Source: Lunularia cruciata
Taxonomy: Eukaryota > Streptophyta > Marchantiopsida > Lunulariales > Lunulariaceae
Assembly (NCBI GenBank): GCA_948567375.1
Contig: OX419755.1
Span: 60,523,945-60,587,944, forward strand
Length of the DNA stretch: 64,000 bases
Reading direction: 5' to 3'
Below are positions 36,806 to 48,900 of the stretch, piece by piece (positions within the stretch are counted from its first letter, which is position 1; each line of letters starts with the position of its first letter). A program made the translations under genes and the position numbers. Below the pieces are notes generated by a model. That model ran no database searches. It had not been told where the DNA came from and saw only the letters and a list, made by a program, of their open reading frames with translations.

Positions 36806-37225
36806 AATGTAGGTGACATACACTACATCCCCAGTTTTCTCTTGCTTAAAAGATGCAGATCAGCATGGACAACTTCGAACTTTGACTCTCAGATATTTCG
36901 TGCGAGAATACTTTGGCACCCCTTCTTTATCTTACTCTCTTAAAGGAGGAAGGGAATAGTGTGTTCCCCAAACCGAAATATAAACCCAAGACTACGTAAC
37001 ATAAACAGACTTGTTCAAGATCCGAAATATCCCTCATGACACGTATCATAATACTATTATATGTGATCCCGGCCCTTGTTAGCCAGTTGATGACGCCAAT
37101 TATGGTTTCCATTCCATCCAGGGATAACATCTGGTGGAAAGGTCGTAAAATCTCATCTTGTTGTTAAGGAGAATGCCTTAAGAGTACACAAAGATAAATA
37201 AAGACGTTTTGGAGCCGTAAAGAGC

Positions 37226-37838
37226 ATGCCAATAGATGGCGTAGTGACATGCAGCAGGGTGCGTGATTGTTTAACTTTAATTTGTGTAGTTTCAAACAAT
37301 GACCTGGGAAATGTTTCTGTTTTCATCCAAACTCAGGAGTTCTCCCTGCCGTGCCAGGAGGCCGGGATTCAAGTTTCAGTCACGGACTACCGAAATCCGT
37401 CACATGAGTGCGTTTATCAGCACGTGAATCTGGCTATTCCTAGTCACCAAGTTGATACTTTCGACCAATACTCTGGAAGTTTGACTCTTCGTTTACCCCG
37501 TTGAGATTCGAGTGCTCTGCATCTCTACTACATCTGTGTGTTACATCAGTTCTAGATTCCACCCCCAAGTTACCCTGATGTTAAAATTCTCTCATTCATA
37601 CCGCAGGAAAAAGTGTATAACAGCCGACACCAGCGGCAGCGTTCGTCACATTTGTGGTTTCCCACAGACGTATACTGCTAAAACCGTACCGTGGTTTACC
37701 TTCACGGTACAACGTCTCGTACGGTTCTCTCCTGACCCGCAGAAATGTGTTACCATGACTTCATACAGTGTATATCGTAACACTGTTACAGTGTATCTGG
37801 ACCATCCCGCATTAAATGACCCTCCACGCTATGAGTAA
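37226..37838 (+). CDS. Hypothetical Cys-containing protein, possibly two exons
   Basis: Two neighbouring plus-strand open stretches look like real protein. 37226-37504 has SVFIQTQEFSLPCQEAGIQ and HECVYQHVNLAIPSHQVDTF; about 37560-37838 has PWFTFTVQRLVRFSPDPQKC and YRNTVTVYLDHPALNDPP. The alternating hydrophobic pattern suggests beta strands. They could be exons of one gene if the stop at 37502-37504 is removed by splicing. Function unknown; both may also be relics. Confidence 0.3.
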
Positions 37839-38473
37839 ACTGTAGCATACCCTACCCTACTCTGGAGTGTGAATCCAAAAACGTCACTTTTCTGAAATTC
37901 CTTCCCATCTTCCGGGAGCCGATCTAAACCATTCTTTATCTCGTAGTCCCTTCCATCCAGTCCTTTTGCGGCACATAAATGCCACCGCAACAGAGAATGA
38001 ATTTGTATGAACCTCATTCGCAGATACTAAATGACACGCAGCAACATGACACAGCCTGGAACATAAACATGTAACCCGGGAACCTGTACGGATACCAGTG
38101 CTTAGCCCGCAAAGCCTGACTGATGTCCATCTCTATCCCCACGTTCTGAGTTCGATAACCAAGGTATACAGTAGTAAGAACAAGGAGACTACTTGTGAAT
38201 GTTTTGAGGTCCGGTAAAGAGAATCTACACGCAGGAAGTACTGACGAGTGCACAGGATTCCTAGCGGACAGTGGTGCGAGGGAGTATCAGACGCTGCTTG
38301 CACCCAAACTCCGAGATGTTAGAGGCCAAGACCGAAGGCATTTAGGTCCGATCGCGGACACGGAGAAGAAGAAACAAGTACGTTGTATCTCTCACACTTG
38401 AGCTATTTGACAGATTAAGGAAAGTTAAGCGTTTCCTATCTATCTGGTTTGCAGCCGAACCTGGAAGTGGCAG

Positions 38474-38534
38474 GTAAGATTTGAATCCATGATCTGGACT
38501 TTCTTACACCATAGAGAGAGTCCTAACCCCTTGG
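38474..38534 (-). repeat. tRNA-like relic (SINE head?)
   Basis: The minus strand has ccaaggggttaggactctc (D-arm / A-box-like) and, about 25 bases on, atggattcaaatcttac (T-arm / B-box-like). Stems are incomplete, so it is a SINE or tRNA pseudogene rather than a working tRNA. Confidence 0.4.
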
Positions 38535-38740
38535 ACGTGATTGGGATGGATGCGCGCTTGTTTGGGAGGTGGCACTCAAAGCCGGTCGCTGTTGGCGTTT
38601 CAGACTGAGCAGGCTGTTACTTTAGTGAGTACGGTATGTAGCTGAAGAACCCTACGGTTGGTAGCACAAATCAATGAAAGTGTCAACTGTATCATTGTTC
38701 ATAAGCACAGTACATATGGTTTCTAAACTTCAAGGTCTAA

Positions 38741-38830
38741 ATTTATTTACCTCTTTTGTCTCAACCTTGTTCGGCTTGATAGGGTCTTCCCATTCTTCTT
38801 GTCTTAAACGCTATTACCTTCTCCTCTAAA
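38741..38830 (+). repeat. Dispersed repeat family, copy I
   Basis: Diverged copy: tttacctcttttgtctcaac, cttgttcggcttgatagggt. Confidence 0.7.
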
Positions 38831-39051
38831 CCCATGAATGGCTGCCCTAAATTCTGTAAATCTCTAAATTTAGTTGACTAGTCCATTTCTTGGATCACCC
38901 AAGAGCTCTGGCAAGCTCAACCTTGCATTAGTGCATTTCATCTCATGTAAGTTATTTTACTCTATAGTGATGAGGTTTCACATAGGTTGTTTCATTCCTA
39001 TGCAAATTCGTTAATTACTTGTTAGTGTGGTTCCACACTAGTTACAGCTAT

Positions 39052-39671
39052 GGTCCATATGACATGTTGTCCTTATGGAGGACAGAGGATAGCTACCCAT
39101 GATATCATCAATGATATAGTGTTTACTATGGCACGAGAGACTGGATACCTTGCTTGGAGTGAAAATTCATATTATTTGCAGATGACACATTAGAGCAAAC
39201 TTCTACTTGATTCTAGATGATCAGGTGACAGTGGCGGATGTTGTGGATAGAGACCCTACCCGTGATGCAATTTTGGAAAGAGTGATTACCCATCCTCTTG
39301 GATGGGCGGCAAGCGGAGAAGCAACACAAAAGGTCTCCAAGTATAAGGGTATGCAACGAGGTCATCTCTTTGTTCCTCTAGCTTTGGAGTTAAATGGAGC
39401 TATGGACATGGCGTTCAACACATTTGTCAAGGAGTGCACGAGAGCTTATCATATTATCTTCCATGGGATACCATTCTCACTCTTAGACTTTCTAACATAT
39501 TTTAGACAACGTGTGTCCACTACTCTAGAGAGAACATTGGCCAGTGCAATCCATAGGAGAGCTTTCACTCTAGATGATACTTCTTCGGGTGTTACAATAG
39601 TTTGTAGACCTTATGACTTGCATAGCTCAAAAATCTTAAGTGCAGTGGGGCAGATTTCTTTTGGAGCCTAG
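39052..39671 (+). mobile_element. Non-LTR retrotransposon (LINE) fragment, C-terminal domain
   Basis: The coding remnant matches the C-terminal region of the plant reverse-transcriptase family also seen at 57400-60800. 39060-39180 has HDIINDIVFTMARETGY. 39207-39671 has DVVDRDPTRDAILERVITHP, a SKYKGMQRGHLFVPLALE segment, FLTYFRQRVSTTLERTLAS and AIHRRAF. The order Asp-x-ThrHis-Pro, Lys-Tyr, Pro-Leu-x-x-Glu recalls an endonuclease-like fold. The domain's later half is one open frame of 154 codons; earlier parts of the element are missing. Copies I and J of the dispersed repeat lie on either side. Confidence 0.7.
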
Positions 39672-39752
39672 CCTCATTCTACCTCTTTTATCTGTCCCTT
39701 GCATGGTTTGATGGGGTCCCCGTCCTTCTTGTGTTCTATGGGGTTGCCCTCT
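39662..39752 (+). repeat. Dispersed repeat family, copy J
   Basis: ttggagcctagcctcattct, then acctcttttatctgtccctt, gcatggtttgatggggtccc and a degenerate tctatggggttgccc. It starts right at the end of the LINE fragment. Confidence 0.8.
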
Positions 39753-41429
39753 CAATATAATTCTGTAACGACCATGGAAGTTTTGCTGTTGGCTTGTGTA
39801 GCTTCCTTAAGCGTGTCTGATCCTAGTTTTTCTCTTCAAGATGCCACGTAGGAAGCTCTAGGTTCCCACTTCCACTCTAGTAACCTGTCAAACACAGGTT
39901 TTCGATATCAAACCAATATATATAAAACCAATATATAAAACCAATATCCTATTCATATTATAATCTAATATATAAATCATAAAATTATAATAAATATAAT
40001 ATTTTACTTTTATTATTATAAATATTATTACTATTTTACTGTATATTAGAGATTATCTTGATTCACCATATAGATGACTTGAATCGATAGTTAGTTAAAT
40101 TATAAATACTGGTAAACTAAATATTTTCAACTTAAGTATATAGATATTGTGTCAATTTATCTCCTTAAAATTATTCTTTCTATGTGTACTTCTATTGAAA
40201 ACCTTAACCTCTAGAAATGGAAAGTAATTATGATGAAATTAGATTCTTCAGATATATTCTGGGTCCATATAATCACATCAATATATTTACTTTTAAAGTT
40301 ACTCTTGATCCAAACAATTCTTTTTTACATTTATTGTGTTAAAGAGATCTTACATTTTAAATATTATTCATTTGATTTTTTATTGTCTTTTAATTTAGCC
40401 TTTAATTTTCATATATCATAAATTTTTACATAAATTGAGTAATTTGAAATTTAGTATCATCTAAAAATAAGTACCAATTTAAGATAGATAAAATAGAATA
40501 TATGCAATATCATTATAACTAGTTTTAGAAAAATTCAGATTTATTATTTTAAATGTCTTACATAATTGATTCATGAAACTACCTTATGAAACATCAAGAT
40601 ACATGTTCAATCAAATATCTCAAAATTACTTCATATTTTATGTTATGCTTTCAGTCTCAAATGTCAACTTTTAATTGCCTGCATATTTCCAAATATTAAC
40701 AATTATATATACATAAACCTACCCATGACTTTTTAAATGATCAGAAGACTTGGCACATTGTACATTATGGGATGCAAGCATATCCAAAAACATTTATAAT
40801 GAAGATAAAATTGGAAACATTGCCTCAAGGTCATTGCCTACAAACACAACGGAATTCATTAGTTGTGGTCAGTTCTTGATATAACAGAGCTTATTAAATA
40901 TATTTTATATCAAATGTACCCAAAATTATAGATGAGATTAAACCATATGATATGATAGTACATGATCATCTAATTCTTCTCTTATATAGATTGATTAAAA
41001 TGGGATTTCTGACATATGCTAGCATTTAATATGTAAAATAAAGAGAATATTAGAGGATTCTATTTTGCCTTTATAGTTTCCCTTCTCTCTATAAATAGTC
41101 CATAAATACTCATGATTAGATTCCATATTTTGTTATGGGATCTTGATCTATATAAAATCCATGACTTAAAATTTCCCATGTTCAAAATTAAAGTCTCATC
41201 TTCTTTAAAAAATTCTTCATGTTCATAGCTGTAAAACTATCTTACAGATAATTTGGTGGTGGTTTACAAAGTTCTCATAACAATTCCATACAATAGTACG
41301 TAAATTTTTCTAAATACTCTCTCACTAGACCAACTATCCAAACAAAGATATAATAAACCCTTCCTGTACTACTAGCATAGCCCCGGATATTTTAGATGTA
41401 AGAGGGCAGATTTCTCATATCAACCTCAT
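39753..41429. other. AT-rich DNA, nothing recognised
   Basis: Strongly AT-rich from about 39900 on, with short chance frames only. Confidence 0.6.
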
Positions 41430-41472
41430 TGGGATTTAGTTTCATTTCTACGCAGTCGGCCTTTCTCTCCTC
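41430..41472 (+). repeat. Dispersed repeat family, partial copy K
   Basis: gggatttagtttcattt is joined directly to ctacgcagtcggcctttctc: both family ends are present and the middle is lost. Confidence 0.5.
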
Positions 41473-41885
41473 CCTTGAAGGAGAAAAGGAAAACAATACT
41501 GGAAAAGACCCCTCTGACCAAACTAGCAGCAACTCAACTCATACAGATCATGAGCCGTTCCTTCCTTGTCACTGGGAAAGGGAATCTTCATAAGTCTTAA
41601 GGACTCTAATTGTCCTTCAGATAGGGTAGGAGGAGAGAGGTAGTCCGAGAGTTTCATAGGGCATCATAAAATATTTGGTCATTGGCCGGATTTCGAGAGT
41701 TCTTGGAAAAAAGTACAGTTCTTTGAACAGTCCTTTTCCCTTTGCAATTACAGCAAAGGGAATTGCACGCGCCACCAAGTTTTATTTCGTTCGACGGGGA
41801 AAGGTCCCATGGCTGTAAAATGCGAGGGATCCCGTAAAAAGAGACTCATATCCTTTTACGGTTAGAGGGCTTCATCCGTCAAATG
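41473..41885. other. Compositional island, possibly organelle-derived
   Basis: A GC-balanced block with sharp edges between AT-rich flanks, containing words such as ttttatttcgttcgacgggg. It looks like plant mitochondrial intergenic DNA in style, but I cannot assign a gene. A transferred mitochondrial fragment is only a guess. Confidence 0.25.
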
Positions 41886-42990
41886 AATATATCTAAATAT
41901 TCGCATATCTAAAATTTAATATATTATAGATATTTTTTATTTTTTATTTTTTATTTTTTATATGAGAATAATATATATATTCTTCTTATTTCTGAAAGAG
42001 ATTTTTGTTCCGAAAGGTGCATCCCTACTCTCATGTGAGTGTTGAGAATAATTTTTCATTAATCTCATTAGTTTTGACCTAGTTTCACTTGTAGACATGT
42101 CACGACGTCAATTGTGCAGAGTTCTATGGAATCATAAGGTGTGATCAATGATTAATTGAGTTTTAATGACGATAACTGAAAGTAGAAGATTGTGTGATCC
42201 TTTGAGAATCTTCTTATTTTATTATAAGAAGATAAAAAAATAAAATTTGTATGGAAAACTAGATTATATCTTAGATTATAAACTATCATGATACTAGTTC
42301 CAATTTAGATAGACATAAAACTTACGTGTTAGTTAATGGCCTTGGAACTGATTGCAGAAAGAGTGTTTTGCAGTTGATAATGTCACGAGACCGGATCTAG
42401 ACATATATCAGACTATAAGATCTGAAAATGAAACTATAGAAAGAGCCTGAAGCATAAGCACAAGCATATATATAAAAATGCTCTCAAAACCCCTATTCTT
42501 GCTCTAGGTTGTGTAGAGAACATTTAGCTTACCGTGACAATATTTACTATGTTCTGTGTACCCTCTAATACCCTATCTTCAAATATGTTTATCGCTAACA
42601 CTAAAGAGAAAACTATCACTCCAATTCTCACTAGATCCATCGAGTTCTATCCGTCCAGGTTATTCCTCAATCAAAGCAATATCCCGAGAGTACAAAAACT
42701 CGTTTGACTCTCCGTCCCACGCGAAAGCCAACCTTTAATGCTCTGCACTACAAAGTGCTCACTGGAGGGAGTCCCAACTGTGGAAGCCAAAGATTGCAGG
42801 TTGGATGTATTGAACCAGTGGTACTGCGGTATACGCAATCGATCGTTCTAATTTTGGGAAACGTAAATCGTGCGTCATACTCCAGCAATGAGAATCCTGG
42901 TCTGTTCAAGGGGAATCGTCTATTACGACTCCCGCTCCCGTCCCCCGTGATTTCACATGTATACATGTAGATGAGAAAGGAAGTGGGTAG
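41886..42990. other. No gene recognised
   Basis: A ttttttatt-type tandem run near 41935-41962, then AT-rich sequence. From 42530 the base composition becomes balanced, with overlapping open frames on both strands that resemble no known protein. Confidence 0.45.
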
Positions 42991-43009
42991 TTCATTCTGT
43001 AGGAGTATC

Positions 43010-43540
43010 TGCTGAGTGTATGTGAGCAGAGCTTGAATAGGCCTTCAGAGGGGGGCAATGGTTCCTTGTGCGCTTCGATAGTGCTGTAGGACGAAAGGAT
43101 ATCTATCGATTGCCTTTGTGCGCTTTAGGCAGAGCAACTATGGAAATGATGATCAGACTTTAATGCTTGTCCTGGTGTAAATGCCGAGAGGATGTGTCCA
43201 TTTAAGGACAAGACACCAAACTAAACCCGCAGATTGGGCAAAGCGAGGCCTGATGTCATGGAATCACCGTATTATCTATTCCAGTGGAAGCACATGGGTA
43301 TATAATACTCTTCCAAGAGTGGATATAGGTCCGCGGGGTTTGCGGGCATCCAAATGTGTACGTGTGGATGAGATCGGAAGGCGGTGTGAATTTCGTTGTG
43401 TCCCAGTGCGTAGCCAGTTTATGTGAGCAGAACTTGATGCCTATGGAGGGGGACCAATCGTCCATGTGCTCTTCGATATTGCTGTAGGACGAAATGTTAT
43501 CTGTAGACTGGCCTTATGCACTTTAGGCAGAGTAAGAGAG
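43010..43540 (+). repeat. Diverged direct duplication (about 135 bp)
   Basis: 43020-43145 and 43415-43540 share gtgagcagagcttga / gtgagcagaacttga, gtgctgtaggacgaaa / ttgctgtaggacgaaa and ctttaggcagag in the same order and spacing. Confidence 0.7.
43151..43345 (+). repeat. 195-bp direct repeat, left copy
   Basis: Begins gatcagactttaatgcttgt and ends ggtccgcggggtttg. The same order of words recurs at 45038-45230, about 1.9 kb away in the same orientation, with about 15-20 percent divergence by eye. Confidence 0.8.
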
Positions 43541-43639
43541 GAAACTTCTACGATGAAGTGGTTACTCACACTCCGCACTGGACAGGAATAGAATAGTGAC
43601 TGCTGTAGAGGCTGAGACAGAACTTGGGAGGCCATTGTT

Positions 43640-45037
43640 AGATACTACTAATCTTGTGCGCAGCCGACTACTTTGTGCTCATCTTTGAGCAGATGGCGTC
43701 GTTCAGTTCGGCTTTCTATTTTTCCTGAGTCCTGCGGGGTATAAACCCCACTCAACTTGATGACATTCCTTTACTCAAATTTATCTTTCATGCAGCTTTT
43801 TATCCATCTCGCATTTCCTTCCAGCACGGACAGCGACACGATTGCAAAGCCCCTCGTCTAGACAGTACAACTCCAGTGCTGCCTTGTCTTAGGGACCATT
43901 ACCTGGTTGCTAAAATATGGAGATCGTGATCTCAAAGTGTCAATTCTGCACTCTTACATAACCTTCTGCCACCTACGTAACTTGGTCTAAACTAGCCGCG
44001 ACGAAATGAACTGTCAACAACCTGTAAAATAAATAGCAGCTGTTATATTAGAGAAGCAGGGATTTTAGTTAGTGAAGTGAAGACAGAAGATAGAGAGCAT
44101 ACGTGTCTGGATTTATTCGAGTACCAAACATCCGCTCAGGTGACATTCATTTATGGTTTGAGTGGCCTCTTAGTGGAAAAGCTGGAATCGAGCAGACTCC
44201 TCTTAGTTTTCATCACTTTCTAGTACCATCCCATAAACACGAATTGAAACCAACTCAGACATTATCCACCAGTTGCCGAATATGCTGCAATTCTGGCCGC
44301 CTTTGTACTGATTCTCAGCTACCCTTTCAACCGTCAACCTTCAGACTAACACCCGTGCCACACATCTCCTTTAGATCATTAGTAGGTAGATAGATCAGTC
44401 GATAACTCTACAAGGGCATGTGTAGTAGTGTTGCTGTTGCACGAGCACTGTGCTCTATGCACCAAGGACACTAACAACATAGGTGATGTCCTTACCACGC
44501 AAACTTCAAACCATCAATCACGTGACATACAAGCTACCACCCCCACGTTGGTGCCGCTGGGGTGATGTACTACACTGATTCTCTTACGTGAATTTGCAAC
44601 ATATCAAGGGCAAAACACCACGATCCCCAAATTACTTACCGGGCAAGGGGGGATTACTCTGTGTCCCGGTACAAATTTTTTAAAAGCTTCCGCGATCAAC
44701 ACTCTAGTTCCTAATATTGAATTAGTTAGATTGGACCTCAACTTCAATTCGATAAAGTGTCTGGATTTGTTAAATCTATTTAACAGTAGACCTCTTGTCC
44801 TGGCGTCGCACGAGAGAGCTCTGGGCACCTGTCAACTTGAGACACTTGGATAAAGGCAAAACGAAATTTTGATGAACATGCGGAAGATTGCAGCTAGCAA
44901 GAGAGAAATATCTCGTCATCACTTAATTCAACTCAGAGCATTGCATCCCCGTTAGCCTCCAACAGAAGCGGTCGAGAATTGGATTGCACTAAATCACGAA
45001 ATTCTCCCTTCGATACTTCAGCACTAGATTGCAAACA
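43640..45037. other. No gene recognised
   Basis: Balanced composition. Several open frames of 60-100 codons (for example 44103-44393) lack known motifs and splice context. Confidence 0.45.
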
Positions 45038-45230
45038 GATCAGACTTTAATGCTTGTGCTTGTATAAATGCCACAAGGGTGTTGTCCATTCTAGGACAAA
45101 ACACCAAACTCAACCCGAAGATTGGGCAAGCGAAGGATGATGTTACAGAATCACCGTATTGTGTACTCCAGAAGAAGCACATGAATATTTAATACTCTTG
45201 CCAGATGAATATAGGTCAGCGGGGTTTGCT
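45038..45230 (+). repeat. 195-bp direct repeat, right copy
   Basis: Partner of 43151-43345. It ends about 720 bp beyond the importin stop codon, in that gene's 3' flank. Confidence 0.8.
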
Positions 45231-45951
45231 TCAAAATTTGTTACCTTCTACAAACGAACTGCACATATGATGGAGAAGATCTCTGGCACTTCCAAAAGGC
45301 TAAGGCGGATCCAAACCGAGCTTCAAACCGCATATCCACTTCCAACTCAAAATGCCGGTAATCCTCCTTCTGCAAACAGGTAGATAAGGTACAACATTAT
45401 CCAACACAGCTCCACAACCTTTAATGCCTGAAAACCATCAGTGACCTAATAAAAAAGGGACAAGGTCACTGCGAGTGATTTGAAGTACCTCAATATCACA
45501 ACGATTGCGAGTACGGAAAGAGATAACAGGAGAGACGTCACATTTGCTGCTACGGACATATAGATTGAGTGTATACATCACTTCTTTCGGTCGAGCATAC
45601 CTCAGCTGCTGAAAGGTGTGGACGGAGCTGCTTATCCAGTATTGTAAAATGGTATCCTCTAAATTGTGTAACACTAGAAATGTGCGCCGTCAAAAAACTA
45701 CTCATCCTTAACCAACTCTCACAAAGCGAGCGAAATATAGGAACAACGAGAGCCCTTTCTACTCCAGTATAATTCTAAACTCTATAGATGACATGAGCAA
45801 CATACTCCTAGCCATAAGCAGGTACAGGTTCTATACGAGAAGCTGCATTTAACGAGACGGGGAATCATCTACGAGACATTTCCGCTACACCTCTTTCCAG
45901 GAGTGAACCAATTCGGAAGCCAAGGAGCTTGCGTCAAACCTCATCACTAAA

Positions 45952-48900
45952 TTAGTGCTGGGCCATGACTGCCCCCAGTGCGCTCGCCTCTTGTGGTGGA
46001 AGAGCACTGAGCAGACTTTGCATCTGCTCCCTATACGCTAACCACAACTGATTCACAGCTTGACCTATCAATCTCTTAACTTCTGGTTTCACTTCTTCAG
46101 AAGCCACGGTCTGTGCAAATACTGGCACGAGCTGCGGTATGAATTGGAGAATCTACATATCACAAAACCCATGCATTAAGATTAATATTAGTCTGAATTA
46201 AAACCCTTCAAAAACTACATGCAGAAAGAAGTCTAGAAATGACGTTCCCTCATTATACGTGTACAGACATGATCTATGAAGTATATGAGAAATTACAACA
46301 TGTCGTGCTGATGTTTGTATGGAGCAACACATCAGGGCACTTACATCTGGATGAGAGACGGCGATGAGCCCACATATAGAACCATACACGCTTTCAGATT
46401 CTTCGATGTCTTCCTTGAGAGGTAGAACCCCTACCAGTGCAGGTAAAACCTGGACAAGACCACCAGAAGTAGGTTACCGTCTTGAGATTCAGGCATGGAG
46501 GTAGCAACCTGGAAAACTAAAGAGAGACTCAAAGCGGAAAAGAATTCTCTATAATGAATGGAGTATGAGTCAAAGTCAAGGAAGCCATTAGATCATTCAG
46601 TGGACAATTATGATTTTTCAGGGTTAGTAGGAAATTACCTGACTCAAGGGTACAGCTTGAGGGTTCGCTTTAATCATGCGAGCGACGGCACCAGCAGCAT
46701 TATCTCGGACTCCATCGTCAGTCTCACGATCAGTAAAAAGAGGATACAACCCTGCCAAAATCCTATTGTAATATCTGGTGGCATGTTCAGGATCCAGCAA
46801 AACAGGACGGGTTTGATGTATGACGGAGAGTCCACAAATGAAACCCATGAATAAGGTAGCTCTAAACAGGTTTTCAAGGATACTGTAACGCTCTCTCCCC
46901 ACCATGTTGACAGAGCTCGCCCGAGCAATATGCTGCGTTCCTTCGATTGGTTGATTCAGCTGATGCTAACTCCTTCAAAACTACTGGCATAACGATCTAT
47001 GCACACCGAGAACGACCACATTAAAGGTGGCCAACTGAAGGTAGAAAGGGTAGCATGCAGGGGTTATATCGCCGAAGGACAGCATACTGTTTCTACATCA
47101 AAACTAAACTACTTACATCGATGTAAGGAATTACTGCGGCGCCAATCTCCCGAGCCACCTCAGCAACACAGGCCACAGCCATAGTTCGGTCATTAGCCGG
47201 CCGTGCATGACCCTGCAGAAAACAAGAATCAATGACCTCACTGCAGTTAGAGTTGGTATAAAATCAAAAATCCAGTCATGCACATAATGTCGCAAGATCA
47301 AATCGAATGCTATGATTCAGAAATCAATCTCATATCCATTCTGCCACATAATTGAGAAATGGGAGCAGAAGCCGTTCGCAGATCCAGACCCCCCAAGTAT
47401 GGAACCGAGACCGTGCATATGAAGAGCAAAATGAAATGCATCACCGTACGCAAATAGAAACACAATGCAAGTGAATCTATCATTACGAAGATAAGCGGAA
47501 GTAAGGACGTAATTGATGCATCATAAGTAGCACCTGCAGAGAACTAGTATACATCATGGAAGAAGAGTTAAGCATCTGAAATTGAAGGCAGAGGAGGCCC
47601 ATCCAAGAGAGAAACATCGAGCAAGGAGGAAAAGACAGAGCTTTAGTTGAGGATGGGTGGAGTGGGGCGAAGTGAGAGAATAGTGGATGGTGTCATAGCT
47701 GTGTTGGAGGGAGGCGTGAGAGGACTGGATATGAAGACATCGCAGTATGCTCTATGAACGCATGAATCCTAAAACACTGAATTCTGGCACATATTGTGTG
47801 ACGGAATACAGAACCCGCTATAAACAACCCAGTTTCATTCTAGCATATAGAAGAGCTGAAGAGTGCAGACGATACAGTTAAGAATTACGAAAACAAAGGG
47901 TCGGTGAATCAAAAAAACGTTAGACAAGATGCTTTGCAGAACCTTTCAATAATGGAAGAACTAATTTTGTTTTCTGCCCGTTGAGAAAATTCTATCCATA
48001 AGAGAAACTCGATGAGAATCAACTTACCGCAAATTTCATGAGAGGCTCAAAGAACTGGCGGAAAAGCGGCTCAAAAGCAGCCCCCATGCAAGACCCCATT
48101 GCTGGCAAAAGATCTGTAACTGCATCCATCAGTATGTCGTCATGTTCAAGGTCATCCTCGTCTCCTTCACTGTCAGTGTCACCTGTTTGTTGGCATACGG
48201 CTTCCTGTCGGAGAAGCATCAAGGTTGCTTCCGATAGCTTTACAATGTCTGCATAGAGGACGCATTGCTCAGTCCAGATCAGTAAGTTCGCACATGTAAA
48301 TCATCACTCAACTGGACAGTATAAGAGATTTACAGTACAAGGACTACGGACCCAGTAGAACTACTGCAAATTCCTGAACCTTTAACTTCGTTACTATACA
48401 TACAGCAACTGGAAACTACTAGAACACGTAGGTAAGTCACGCGTTTGGAGAGTGTAAGACAATCACAATTGGCACTCATCACTAGTTAGAAGAGCCAATA
48501 ACTTACATTGTTGTACTGCTTCATACGGCACCGACTTGATTACATCAACAATTGATGAACACACTTGTGAAACAGTATCTTTGTCATCGTCCTCGTTCAA
48601 AGCCCTCAAGTATAAATCCATCACGGTTTCTGTTTGACAAATTAAGAAATGCTTTCAGTAATGCATAAAACAGTCAAGGTACTCAAGGAAGCCCGAACTT
48701 ACCATACCGCAACAAAGACTACTGAAACTGGGAATGAGTCGTGAGTACCTAGCACGTGTTTTGATTCTGGAGAAATATGCTGCACAAGACATGAACGGGC
48801 CGGAACAGTGAGTACAACAAGCACATAAGAGCCTCCTATATGTATATTCGTCGCTGTGATCAGCAGAGACGTCGATGAGCTAACTCGAAGCAGGAGACAT

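Noticed and set aside
42748-42970. Overlapping open frames on both strands as a gene
   Set aside because: No known motif, no splice partners, and the two strands are equally open.
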